Origin: Mesostigma viride
Taxonomy: Eukaryota > Streptophyta > Mesostigmatophyceae > Mesostigmatales > Mesostigmataceae
NCBI GenBank assembly: GCA_009746045.1
Contig: RPFO01002283.1
Span: 62,001 to 126,000 of the forward strand
Direction: 5' to 3'
DNA: 64,000 nt
The first letter of the stretch is position 1; the number at the start of each line of letters is the position of its first letter. The position numbers and the translations under genes were made by a program. Positions 52,916 through 63,739 of this stretch are shown here, piece after piece. The notes under the pieces are model-generated. The model did not search any database. It was given only the letters and a program-made list of their open reading frames with translations, and was not told the DNA's origin.

Positions 52916-54998
52916 CCCTTGGATCGTGCTGTCCCCTATTTATAGTGGCCAGTTCAACTCGCCCCTACGAATAGGGGACAGATGGGAAGCGGCGCGGCGC
53001 GAATGCCAGTAGACATTTCCGTGATATTTTTAGGTCTGCTGCTAGAGCTAGATGTGTTCTACGCCCTGATACCGGACATCACTATGTTCAGACCAGGTTT
53101 ACAGGGACTAATTCAGGGCCAAAGTACAGGGGGTACCCAGGTCCACCGGGACGAAAGTGAATGTAAAATAATTACGTACATGCAAATTCGAGGCTATGGC
53201 GGTGCAGAAAACTGATTGGTGTAGGAGCATCGATGCATGGATTCGTTCAAAATTTTGTAGGCATGATTTATACGTTATAAAGATGCTATAGCCGCAGTCG
53301 CGCAACAACTACGGCTTCGCGCAATCATCTTGGACTGGGTTTTACTGCGTCAATGCGCGTTTATTGTGACGGGAGTGACGATGAAGCTAGCACTTGTTAT
53401 AAGCGGCTTTGTCACTGAATATTTCTCATCGAGTACATTTCTTACGATGTATTTCGAATATTTCATTAGTGTCGTGGGCCAGGAAAGTCTCAACGCATCG
53501 GTCCTGTCGTCAGCTTGCTAGCTGTCCGTTAGCCTTATTTTTGCGGTTTTGACCTGGCGCAGTTTAGTGTCCCTGCGGTTACCGTCGACAAGGTTAAGTC
53601 GTCCTATCATTCGGTAAGTAATCTAGGACTCATTGTCGAAGGTTTGGGATGTCAAAGTCGCTTCTTTACCACTTTTCTGTAATGGTTTGTGGTAGTGGTT
53701 GCGCACAACCATTACGGTCAGATTTTCATCCGTTTTGTTCATGATTGGCTGCGTCTGTACCAAATATACTATAATAATGAATTTTGTTACATGAAAATAA
53801 GTTCTATATGGTATCAAGATGGTTTGCACAGCCTAAATTACTCAGAAAGATGGTGTCCTGGCCAGTTTTTTGTTAGCCTTTTGGCTTTGTTTGTAATGCA
53901 GTTGTGCAGCCACCCCATCTGTCTTCATGTAACACCTGTGGAGTCCCCAGTGCCTTGCTTGCATACAAAAGAAGGTCAATGCAGTGTCTCTGTGTGTTTT
54001 CACCTTAAGCAAGCATATGGAGGTCATTTGTTATGTTGTGGATGCATGGGTTACGTAGCCCCTTGCACACCCTTGCTATGCATGCATTTGGGCCTTGGCA
54101 CAGTATACCTGCTAGTAGACATTGGTAGCCACCACATGGTGGTGTTTTTTTTACAACATCATGAAGTATATAGTTCAAGCTGCGTGTTAGTGATCATTTT
54201 GAGCATTACCCTGCAAGTAACAAGCACCATGTTCACACCTACCGTTGTAATGCCTCTTAGTGCCAAGTTGTCGCCCCATAGCCAGTTAGCAGCCAATATG
54301 ATGAAGCCCAGCATATGAGGAGCTACAGTAGCATTGCCAATGATGTAGGCTTACTTTACCTCATTTAGTCTAGCATTGGCATGTTAGAAAAACTGTGCAT
54401 GTGGTAGGTTTGTGTGGTGGGTAGTCTTTGGCCTTCCCATGCCATGATACGCACGAATGTGACTGTGCATTGGCATGGCTACCTATGTTTAATTGCTGTT
54501 ATGGATGTTCTGCAGGCTGAAATTGATTATATAATGCATGTTTGATCATCAATTATGTTTTTTGTTGCTATGGGATAAGAATTCTGAGTTGTAATGTCAC
54601 CAGCCAAACTGGACCCTATTTGTAGTGGCCAGTTATTTTTAGATAGTGCAGCTGGGTCCCTGGGACAACCCATGATGTCAGTGTTCAGAAGCCATGCCTG
54701 GCTACCCAAGCAACTGCCTGAAAAATATTGGGAGCAACGGAATTGTTTTCAGGTGTAATAATGCAGAATACATGTGTTTTTTTTCGCACTCGCGCACCCC
54801 CCTGAGGGTGGTGCTATATTTAGCACCCATAGGACATTGCAACATGACCAATGACATGACCCCCATTTAAATCAATATATGTGTGGGCTTTGGTCCAAGT
54901 ATGGACAGTAAAATTGTTTTTAGGTTGGTTTGTGGGCATTATCTTCCAAAGTGCAACTGGCCCCTATTTGTAGTGGCGAGTTGGACACGATCCAAGGG
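52916..54998. mobile_element. piggyBac-type non-autonomous element J
   Basis: 2,083 bp between TTAA at 52912-52915 and 54999-55002. Inverted ends CCCTTGGATCGTG are exact. Just inside, CAACTCGCCCCTACGAATAG pairs with CTATTTGTAGTGGCGAGTTG at the other end. TTAACCC ends with TTAA duplication are the piggyBac hallmark. A third partial copy of CCCTATTTGTAGTGGCCAGT is at 54605. No transposase was found. Confidence 0.8.
53689..54318 (+). CDS. Unrecognised 209-residue ORF inside element J
   Basis: The longest frame in J, Cys/His/Leu-rich (HLLCCGCMGYVAPCTPLLC). It has possible hydrophobic segments (FFVSLLALFVMQLC, VLVIILSITLQV) but no ordered domain and no transposase DDE pattern. It may be chance; codon evidence is lacking. 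Confidence 0.2.
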   Translation: MVVVAHNHYGQIFIRFVHDWLRLYQIYYNNEFCYMKISSIWYQDGLHSLNYSERWCPGQFFVSLLALFVMQLCSHPICLHVTPVESPVPCLHTKEGQCSVSVCFHLKQAYGGHLLCCGCMGYVAPCTPLLCMHLGLGTVYLLVDIGSHHMVVFFLQHHEVYSSSCVLVIILSITLQVTSTMFTPTVVMPLSAKLSPHSQLAANMMKPSI

Positions 54999-55335
54999 TT
55001 AACTGTTATAAAATAAACTAACACCCATTTCACCGGAAAAATTCGTAACGGAAAATTTTGGTAGTTGCCGTCACTTCATTTTGCGCGAGTGTTGGGCTGA
55101 AAATTCGTAACGGAAACTTTTTGGTAGTTGGCGTCACTTCCTTTGGTTCGACTGAAAATTCGCTGAAATTCGCTGAATTCGTACCGTAGCCTAATTTTTA
55201 GTACCTCGAAGTGACGGGGCACCTAAAAATTTGCCCACAAGTACACTTGGCAGCGCGCTCACTGGGAAAAATTGTACAGCCGCTCCGGCGGGCCACTTGA
55301 ACGAATTGTAATTGGCACCACTTGTTGGGGGTACT

Positions 55336-55641
55336 ACCTGTCAGGGTTTTGACCCTATGATCATGTGCCCAACTGCCTATGTGAGATAGTTGTGTTTGTG
55401 GCCATCCTGATGTACACGGAGGTATTAGGGTTTGCGTCCCTAATAATCGCACCCGCCTGCCGTATATCTGGCCGATATAATTAATAGGCTAAGTAGGGCT
55501 TGCCGTGATATTTCCGGCACAGTTTGTAGCACTGAAAATAGTGCCGTATAGCAAATTAAGTTACAGAGTGCCGAAGTTGTAATTCCGGCACAATACTTTT
55601 CGTACCTACGGTGTCAGAATTACTTGGATCATGGCTTGCGT
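55336..55641. other. Non-coding, MITE-like scrap
   Basis: CCGGCACAGTTTG (55516) and AATTCCGGCACAATAC (55591) flank a short region rich in AGTGCCG, resembling the ends of the intronic MITEs. No gene. Confidence 0.4.
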
Positions 55642-56001
55642 AGGGAAACCTTGCGTAGGGTAGGGAAACCTGTCACCAACTACGTTCAGATGTTGCTGGA
55701 CGACCTAGTGGTCCCAGCCCAGTTTGAGCACCGCATACACTCTCTCTCCCGTCTTTGGACTGTCATGCAGGACAAGACGCGGTGGAAGAAGATTGTCAAG
55801 GCGCACACGCCCGACCCTGTGGGCAAGCCACCTCCCCCCAAGCGGAGGAGGCGTTTTGATGAGTAGTGTAGTTAGGATTTTCTAGATAGCCTAGCGTTAG
55901 TATAGTTCGATCACGCGGCTTCCTCCACCCCATCCATCATGGAATATGTGCTACATGACCTCCCCACGGAGGCATGTTATAATTTAATTTAATTTAATTT
56001 A
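55642..56001 (+). mobile_element. LINE D'' insertion with 11-bp target duplication
   Basis: 360 bp flanked by ATGGCTTGCGT (55631-55641 and 56002-56012). The frame ends YVQMLLDDLVVPAQFEHRIH.. RWKKIVKAHTPDPVGKPPPP then KRRRRFDE. Then come the 3' untranslated region, hairpin 55953-55977 and tail TTATAATTTAATTTAATTTA. It is the cleanest D'' 3' end in the window. Confidence 0.85.
55953..55977 (+). other. Conserved 3' hairpin, LINE D'' type example
   Basis: ACATG, bulged A, CCTCC, loop CCAC, GGAGG, CATGT: ten pairs. Compared with 22320-22344 and 50200-50224 (TCTCC with GGAGA), one pair changed from C-G to T-A on both sides, a compensatory change. Confidence 0.8.
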
Positions 56002-56012
56002 ATGGCTTGCGT

Positions 56013-56300
56013 GGCTGTGTCCATAAATGATACTAGCGGACGCCCAACCAAGGCGTGACAAAATGTTTAAGTTGAGCCGTATGCACTTGTGGAAAGAAAT
56101 CTGATATACTAGGTAGAGTACCAAGTGCTGGGCGCCGCGCCCTTCACCCATGTATGGGCCAAATGCATCCAACGCCCACGAATGCGCCGCTCCTAACTGG
56201 ACGGCCAATACTGCATGCGTGGTTTTGTGACTTGCCAGCTTTCAGGCAGGCAACGTAGCATTTAACCTTTGGGTTGTCTCCTTAACAATTATGCCTCAGG
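56013..56300 (-). pseudogene. Possible Copia-type integrase fossil
   Basis: Minus-strand text includes KCYVACLKAGKSQNHAC, like an integrase C..C..K zinc-region end, then HSWALDAFGPYMGEGRGAQH, like the start of a Copia integrase core (HSD..GP). It is broken in at least one place and very short. It is unrelated in strand to the LTR element that starts at 56417. Confidence 0.35.
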
Positions 56301-56416
56301 CTCCGCAATAAAAACTGGCTATGGTAACAAAGTTGAGATGAGTTACACATGCAATATATAATTTCGAGACGACTCCTAGGTCTATTTTCTTGACATGGTA
56401 TCGGTCTGAGGGGGGA

Positions 56417-57197
56417 TGTAACAAGCAAAAATGACTTTGTTGTTACATCCTTTGTTTTGTGAATGTTTGGCTTTTATTTGAGGACTTTTGGATCAGTATT
56501 GAGAAAGTTATGAGGTTTCTAAGACGACGGTACTTGGAGCTGATACTTTGTCAACCAACTGATAGGAACCCTCATTGGTCGTGGCCTGATCCACGTAGGG
56601 TTGTAGTTTGTTGGCTGATACTACTGATAGGAGCCCTCATTGGTCGTGGCCTGATCCACGTGGGGTTGTAGTTTGTTAGTTGGTACTATTGAGTCTTAAA
56701 TGCTCCTTTGGGACTTCAGTGCTTACGACAGATTTAGGATCTCATGGAAAGATTCTGCCAGGTTGTGTGTGTGGTGTTGTTCTGTTCTGTGTGACTAGGA
56801 TGGATACGAAGATCTTGTATAGAATCCCATGGTTCTGATTGGTTCTCTTCAGGCTAAGGTTGGAGCAAGTTCGACAAGCACGTCGATATCAAGGACGTGG
56901 GGTCGCCATTGTTGCTACGTTGGTTTTGATTCACCATGGTATAATAAAGCTTGTCTTTGTTGTCCATCCATAAGAGCCCCTTGGCTATAGACGTCCTTCA
57001 GTTCCACAGAGGTCGTCTATACACGAGCTTGTCTTTGTGTCTACAAGGGGTTGTGATTCCCTAAATCACGTGCTGTGGAATTTCCATCTCAACGTTGCTC
57101 GGATACTTGAAGTTCTGCGACTCAGGAAAGCAACCCAGGTAAAAGATCTTTCATATTGGACTGTGGATGATGTTGATGATCATTTTTAGTCGTTACA
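56417..57197 (+). repeat. 5' LTR (781 bp)
   Basis: Begins TGTAAC and ends GTTACA, a 6-bp terminal inverted repeat. It contains a ~57-bp direct repeat built on CTCATTGGTCGTGGCCTGAT (56569 and 56636). The downstream PBS fixes its end. Confidence 0.85.
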
Positions 57198-57198
57198 T

Positions 57199-57210
57199 TG
57201 GTATCGGGGA
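57199..57210 (+). promoter_or_regulatory. Primer-binding site (initiator-Met tRNA-like)
   Basis: TGGTATCGGGGA starts one base after the LTR end. The first seven bases match the usual TGGTATCAGAGC site of plant LTR elements. Confidence 0.7.
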
Positions 57211-57424
57211 TCTCTACTTTGGTGTTTCTCTTGAAGTCGCAACCTTCCGGGTAGTACAACGTTGATCAGATGTCTGTCATCCGAGAAGATTCATAGAGTT
57301 GCGGAAAACTTACGGTGTTACAGACTGAGACACATCCTGATGTGACTGTCTTGCTCTGTAACACTAGAAGTCAGCCGTAACCGTTGTCTCTACTAGGCAG
57401 ACGATCGCGACTCCATGTGGAAGT

Positions 57425-57658
57425 ATGAGTAGTTCGAAGACACAATCACCTTTACCCCCTACTAATCAAGGTTTGGGAGATCCGTCATCATCTCTGGAAC
57501 CCATTGCTAGGGAAGGTGCTGAGACAACTACTCATACTCCACGGCGTCAACTTAATTTCAATCGTACTTCTATGACTGAAGTGAGGCGGGTTACACAATC
57601 ACCTTCATCCCTACGGAACCAGGTGTGGGCGACCTTCTTCTCCTTCACCTCTCCCTAG
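57425..57658 (+). pseudogene. Short gag-like start in the LARD-like element
   Basis: MSSSKTQSPLPPTNQGLGDP.., Ser/Pro/Thr-rich, the first ATG frame after the PBS. No capsid or knuckle motif. It is placed as gag by position only. Confidence 0.3.
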
Positions 57659-60600
57659 AAAAGGGTGTTGCATAAGCCATTATTAACGCACCACTAAGTC
57701 ACCGTCCCTTTCTTTAAATTCGTGCAATATTTCATTGACAAGCGTCCTTACTTACGGGCTTTCGGCTGGCTGGCCGCATCGTGCTGAAGTCCGACCACCG
57801 CCCTGTCTGTCGTGGCTGCTGACGCCGCAGTCTCTGCCTAGCTCCAAACATCTTTATATATCGGCATTACGCAAGTGTTGCTACGTTTCGAGCAGGGCAT
57901 GCGGAGTGTTGGGCCAGTAGCTCAGCAGGTCCGGCTCCAGAATCCTGCTAGGAGCTGTCTTTTTTCCCTGCAGGCTCTGTTTTCGGCCAGGCTGACATGG
58001 CGCTACGGGTTATGGCTGAGCCGACGCACTGTTGCTGCCGACGGCACCTATCACCCGGTTTCCGGGTTGCGGCTGCACGCACGACCACCACCGCGACCGC
58101 CTGACGACGTCGCCGTCTAAGGTTGTTTTTTTTTCCCGGTGCTGCTTTTCTTTGACGACATTTTTACGGTGTGGCTCAGGTTACACCTCGTGTCTTTTGA
58201 GGGTGGCTCCGGATGAGCGGACAGTAGGGATTCATGGCTGCCTTTTTACGCAAGGTTCCTTTTGCACTCACTTGACAATCTTTCAGGATCCTTTTCTTCG
58301 GTGCATGGGCAGCCTACCCTTGCTGTTTAAGGACTGTGGCACGTCCTTAATTCACGCGTCGCCAAACATTTGTTTCAGTTGTGGGGGAAACTCTTCCTTT
58401 TCTTGTTGAGCATCATGACAGTGGAGGCGTTCTAGGTTGAGCTTTGGTTCCTCCCACGTGTATGGTGGTTTGGTTTTGGTGGGGAGGAGAACAACGGCAT
58501 TTGTGTTGTTCCCACTATCATCATGGTACTATGGGTAGGGCGAGCTCCCTAGGAGTTGTCCAGATTGGTGGCAGCTACGTCTGGTTACCCTGAGCAATTT
58601 TTTGCGGGGGAGTGGACATCCTGGATGTCTGCAATGTAATTTCCAGACGGCATCACACATGCCAGGGCAGAACAACAGCATTTACGGGGTTTCCACTATC
58701 ATACTTGGACAGCTGTGTCTAGTTACCCTGAGAAAATTTCTGCGGGGGAGTGGATATCCCAGGTCTGCCAAAGGGTGCCAGATGCTATCATGGAGGCATA
58801 TGGCATGGTAGATGCCACCACATCAGGGGACATCGGGATACCTGCAGTGGGTTGTCCCCTAGAGGGTATCACACGTGCACCCATGAGTTGCCAGGTGTCT
58901 CTTGCATGGGTTGCCCACTTGCTAGACGGTGTCCTTTGACACATGTTCCCAGAGGGGGTGGACCACTTGCTTGACAACGTCCCTTTACAAGTGGGGTGTG
59001 GGTCACTTGCCAGTTGGGGCCCTTACCTGCGCCAGACCATTGTGACCACGCATTTACTTCTCCCAGGACATGATGGTTACCACTGCTTGTTGGCAGATGG
59101 TCCCTGTTGGGCCTAGGAGGTGCACTAGGACAGCAAGTATGGACACCAGGGCTGCTGTCATAGTTCTTATCTGTGAATATATCTGATATAGTTCTCAGAT
59201 CAGAATTTTTGACACTGGTCAAGGCGTTTTTAGGCCCATTTTTTCGATTTTTGGGCAATTCTGCTGGCTGTTGGACCACCTCAGGCCCTTGTGCTCCTCC
59301 GGCTTAGGAGTTCTGGCTACCTGGCACTTGGTAGTAGCCCTGTTCGAGTCTGCTATCTTAATAGGTTGGCAGTCTGTGGCTTGCCTACTAGGCAGTTTTC
59401 TGAGTGCCATAGTGAAGAGTGCTGGCTCCTTCCTGCAGCCTGATTGACGTTTAGTCCGGGCAGTTGACAGCATGTGGTCCTTCTTCCAAGCAGCTTCTGG
59501 AGCCAGGCTCATTGGTGTCCGTCCCAGGCCTCCATAAAGCAGCTTAGTCACTTCCCCATAGCGTGATCGGCGCAAGCAGCTAGTCTTGGTTGTCCAGTCA
59601 GGCAACAGCTGTGTTGGATACCCACATGTGGGGGTGGTCCAACGCTGATTGGGCGTGGTGGCAGTAGCCTCTTGGGGGCTTGAGGCCAGTGGGGGATTGG
59701 AAACATGTCTATGGCGGGCATGGTGCATGGAGGCTACGTTGGAGAGTACCCTGGTAGTGGACTAGTGCTGTTGGTGGCAACTGCAAGCACTCATGGTGAC
59801 GAGTGCCAGCACTCCTGGTGGCGACTACCAGCACTCATGGTGGGGCCTGAGAGCACTCGTGGTGGCGACTGCAAGCACTGCATGGTGGCCGCTGGCGACT
59901 CTGGTGACTTGGGGACGCCCAAGTGACGAGTATCTGTAATGCTGGTGCCTGCTCCTGACGCAGTGCTGGGTCCTGCCTGCTGGTGGACATCAAGCCAGCC
60001 TTGTGCAGATGAGTAACCTCCTACCCTTGCTTTGCCCTGCTATGGACTTATTCTTGCTTGCATGGTGCCAGGATGGCTTGTTGTCTTGATAGTACACCAT
60101 CCGCCCTTGAGCTGATTGCTTGCACAGCATGATGGTTGTATGAATGGGACTGCTTGCACGGGGGGTCTGGCATCATGTTTGCGTGGGTAGGATGTCCTTG
60201 TTGGTTGGATGATGGGCGGGATCAACGGAGCTACAACTGTGGGGCAGGCTGGAATCTTTGGCATGACAGTGATGACAATGATGCCCACTCCGTTGACTCT
60301 TAATTGAGGAGTTGGACTACTTGGTGCTGGGCGGGGGCTCACATGAGCTTAGAGGTGTGGGTTAGTTGGGGGACCCATTCAGCCCTCTACCACCCTTACA
60401 ACCTGCCTCATGTGCATCAGTATCCGTGGTACACTGACATTAATACCATTTGGCAGTCTACGTGGTCCACGGACATGGATACTACTTTCCATGCTTTGAC
60501 TAGGGGGACATGGTTCAGTCTACTTGCTAGGGCCCTGCCAAGCTGAGGGTGTATCTGTTTGATGACTGATGGCCTCATCCAGCATACCCTTACGCTGCCC

Positions 60601-61700
60601 TACTTGTGCAACCTTGTCTTGGGCTCCTTCGATCCTAATGCCCACATTACCTTGCATGGTAGTGCCACCTGGATGGATGCGGGGAGTGATTTTTGTTGCT
60701 GGGGCCCTGCCAAGCTTGGGCACATCAGTTGGCTGATTGGTGATTGCTTTCAGTCTGCTCTCAAGCTGCCTTGTATGCAACTCTGTCTTGGATGCTGTAG
60801 TTCCCACCCCATCTTTAGTCATGAGGTGCATAGGACGTCTTAATAGAGCGACCCTGCAGGCCACCAGTGGTTTAGTGGGCTGAGAGACTTGCCTCCCCCA
60901 CCCTTCTCTGGTTGGCTGGGCCTCTGTCTTCATGCGTATCCCATGGCGTTTGTTCCTGCTAGGTCATGCTGTCAATCTTGGGAAGCTGATACCAGGATTA
61001 TTACAGCTTATTCTACGCAGAGGGGTGGAATTATTAGGCATGCTGGTAGTCTCCAGTTTACCAGTTATGCTGAGGGGGATTTGTGTGGGGAGCAGGGCGT
61101 GCAGGGGATTGGGCTGCACCTAGCCCTTGCATGGGGGTAGCGTGTGCTACGATTTACAAGTTGGGGCATACCGTTCATAATGCTGGTGAGGCATTACTGA
61201 TCTTCTGCTATCCCTCTCAAGGCTGTGGATGGTTTTCCCAGGCATCTTATGGAGAAATAGTGTGCCTTGTGATTATCATAGGCCACTGGCTATGGGTTTG
61301 AGTGTACTAGCTACTAAGGAGATGTGGCTTTACCTCACTCTCACTCCTTTGGTGCGACTGGAGGGGGGGAATTTTGTTCTGGTGGGGAGGAGATCTGTGA
61401 GGATCATAGCGTGGATTCACCCTGGGATTTCAGTTCATCCTGTCGGGCTCACCTCATAGATCCCTGACTATGTGGTATCCTGGTTTCGCTGGCCATCGGT
61501 GGGCTATTTTGGCTGTGCTTTGTGGCACCTCCCCAACCTGCTGACGGGTACCCACTGGTGACAACCCTGTCCACGGCCTCTCTTCATCATGGGTGTACTT
61601 CTGAGATACCCTTGATCTTCCTGAGGCGACCCTGTTGGCGACGTCTTCCTGCTGGATTGCTCCTGCCTCTTGGTGACTGCACTTCCACCTGGGGCGCTGT
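57659..61700 (+). other. Interior of the LARD-like element, no recognisable proteins
   Basis: Only short frames on either strand. Repeated short phrases occur: CTGCGGGGGAGTGGATATCC-like (58601, 58741) and GTGGCGACTACCAGCACTCA-like units (59770-59890). TTGGCTGGAATCTTTGGCAT-like sequence (60245) recurs at 61950. It reads as internally duplicated non-coding filler. Confidence 0.5.
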
Positions 61701-61845
61701 TGACGTTTCCTCGTTCCAGTTTGCGTGGACTGACGGGTGTCAGCAGGCCTTGGACTTGCTGCAGCAGAAGCTCACGCCAGCCCCTGTGTTAGGATTGAGC
61801 ATTCTTGGAATCCACCCAGCCTGCTATGACCTGTTGGTGATCTGA
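61701..61845 (+). pseudogene. Gypsy RT/RNase H junction scrap
   Basis: FQFAWTDGCQQALDLLQQKL then TPAPVL matches the Ty3/Gypsy segment that ends the RT and begins RNase H (F.WT..CQ.AF..LK..L..APVL). It is the only clear pol sequence in the element and sets its class. Confidence 0.65.
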
Positions 61846-63739
61846 GGGAGGTCCCCAGTTGGGATGGATTGGGGATTTATTATGGCTCGGTTACCTGCCA
61901 CTCTGTTGTGGTGATACAGCATCTGTCCCTGACTACCTCTTCCCTTGAGAAGGGCTGGAATCTTTGGGTGTGCTGTGGTGACTAGCTTTGATGAGCCTTG
62001 GACCCTGGCAGCCCAGTTAGTTTGGGGGTTGCTGTATAGAGGGTTAGCCTTGCTACATGACACTCTGCTTCCTGCCCTGATCAAGCAGTGAGAGTTGTCA
62101 GTATTTCGTGGCATGGATCCCTGTGGATGACCCGTTATCCCTGGGAATGTCAGGCTTGTCTTTCACCCGTGGACTCTAGCTGAGGGAGGGTGGTGTCCCA
62201 GAACATGGAGTGGCCTCGCCTTGTTTGGCTTAGGTGCCTTGATCCTGTTTACTCCTTCTTGGATTCATGTGGACTCATTGAATCCGACGGGGATCTGAGT
62301 TGAGTGGGATGGACTCTGGTGGGAGTTTGGTTGGACTAAGCTGAGATGACATCCAGATTTTGGTGACCAGTTTCTGAGGATGGTTGAGGGGATCTGAGCT
62401 TGGATGGCACATGGAGAGTGACTTCTGTGTTGTACCCTCGACATATGGAGTGGTTCACCTAGGGCTTGATTCCTGGTATGATTAAGACACGTGGGTCATG
62501 TTCTGCATGCACGTCTTCGTGTACCAGACCAATAGTATATACCTGGAGGTTTCTACCTTGGTGCTGCTGAGTGGCCTATGTGGATCATAGGAACTGCACG
62601 GGCCCCTGTGACCACTATGAGACTTTGGCCAAGGCGTTGGCTGCACTCAACAGAGAGGAGGGGGAGGTGAGCTCTGAAGGCTATGTGGAGGAGGTCCTAT
62701 CTCAGCTGCACACAAGCCTGTATGAGAGTGGCTCCCCTTTTTGTGGCTCATCTGCTGCATAGGATGTATGCATTGTCACCAGGACCTGAGATTGACATGA
62801 GGCCTGCTGAGGGGCCGGTCATGCTGGCAGCCTTACCTGAGGCCTTGAAGGAGGCATTTACTCAGTTGCAGCCAGTGAGTATGGGAGAGGCTTCCTACAT
62901 GGAGCTGTTGGAGTTTTCAGTTCAGAAGGGTGACTTTGATTTGGTTCCTTCTTCCTCCAGCTCTGCCAGAAGGTGTTTTCCTTTGGAGACTTCTAACCTC
63001 TTTTGCATCCAGGGTTGCCCAAGTACACTGTGGAACTTAAGTCCGTCAGACGCCACTAAGGGTGCTGGTGCCTCTGATAGGTGCTAAGTGGTCGGTGGTC
63101 AAGACCTTTCTGCAGTTCTGGTGGGCGTACAGATCATGGGTGAGCAGGCACAAGACGTCCTCTACTTGGGTGATGGACCCTGAGAGTCAGTCTGTGGTGC
63201 TCTCTCCTATCCAGGGGCATGCCTTCGCTATGCTGCCCAGATGGTGGCAGGAGCTGCTGAGACTTGCGTGGTGTTGCAGGTCAGCAGGACTGGCCAGAGT
63301 TGGCCCACATGGTGGAGCAGTTTCCCATGTGTGGACTCAAGGGCAAGGATGGCCTGAATGGGGATTGGTATAGCCTGTGAGGAACAGGGCTGAGAAGGAA
63401 AGGGGGCTTTGGATTGTGGTGTGAGGGGGGGATTCCAGGATGGATGATGGGGGGGCTCCAGTCCAGTTCTGATGTTCCAGTCCAGAGTTCCAGGTTCCAG
63501 GATGCTGAATGGAAGACCTTGTATTATGAGATGTGTTTATCTGGATTTATAGTAGATAAGGTAGTGACTTGTCTGCTGTAGAAACCTGTGACTAGATGTT
63601 TATGAGATAGGAGGCCCTGTTTCCAGGGATGTAAAAACCCATCTGCTTTTCCCAAGAGATGGTGGATTTCTGTTCAATGTTCCTCTGCCTTCAAGAGTTG
63701 GCTATTGGACCTGGGAGGTCCAGTTTTGAGGGGGAGATA
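61846..63739 (+). other. 3' interior of the LARD-like element
   Basis: Frames at 62571-62762, 62683-63087 and 63062-63373 (for example HYETLAKALAALNREEGEVS, MLAALPEALKEAFTQLQPVS) look protein-like but match nothing I know. They could be decayed pol, a captured host fragment or chance. The purine-rich tract at 63727-63739 precedes the 3' LTR. Confidence 0.45.

Larger units (their letters stand above)
52032..55037 (+). mobile_element. L1-type LINE 3' part inside element I
   Basis: Flanked by AAAATTCGTAACGG (52018-52031 and 55038-55051), a LINE-style target duplication. Without the nested element J it is ~0.9 kb: the ORF2 C-terminus and a short 3' region. It is 5'-truncated. Confidence 0.75.
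51510..55315. mobile_element. TIR element I, copy 2, split by a LINE
   Basis: The left part (51510-52031) matches 32278-32790 and the right part (55038-55315) matches 32770-33050, including both inverted ends and the tandem units. It sits in element F, whose sequence resumes on the other side. It is interrupted by a LINE with a 14-bp duplication. Confidence 0.8.
51393..55335. mobile_element. TTAA-type element F, left part, split by element I
   Basis: Follows TTAA at 51389-51392 with GGGGAGGGTCCCATGG. It is ~95% identical by eye to 17219-17335 up to 51509 and resumes at 55316 with CACCACTTGTTGGGGGTACT. It is lost after about 55335. Confidence 0.65.

Noticed and set aside
53689-54318. ORF in element J considered as a piggyBac transposase
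   Set aside because: Too short, with no catalytic Asp pattern or C-terminal Cys-rich finger order; left as unrecognised.
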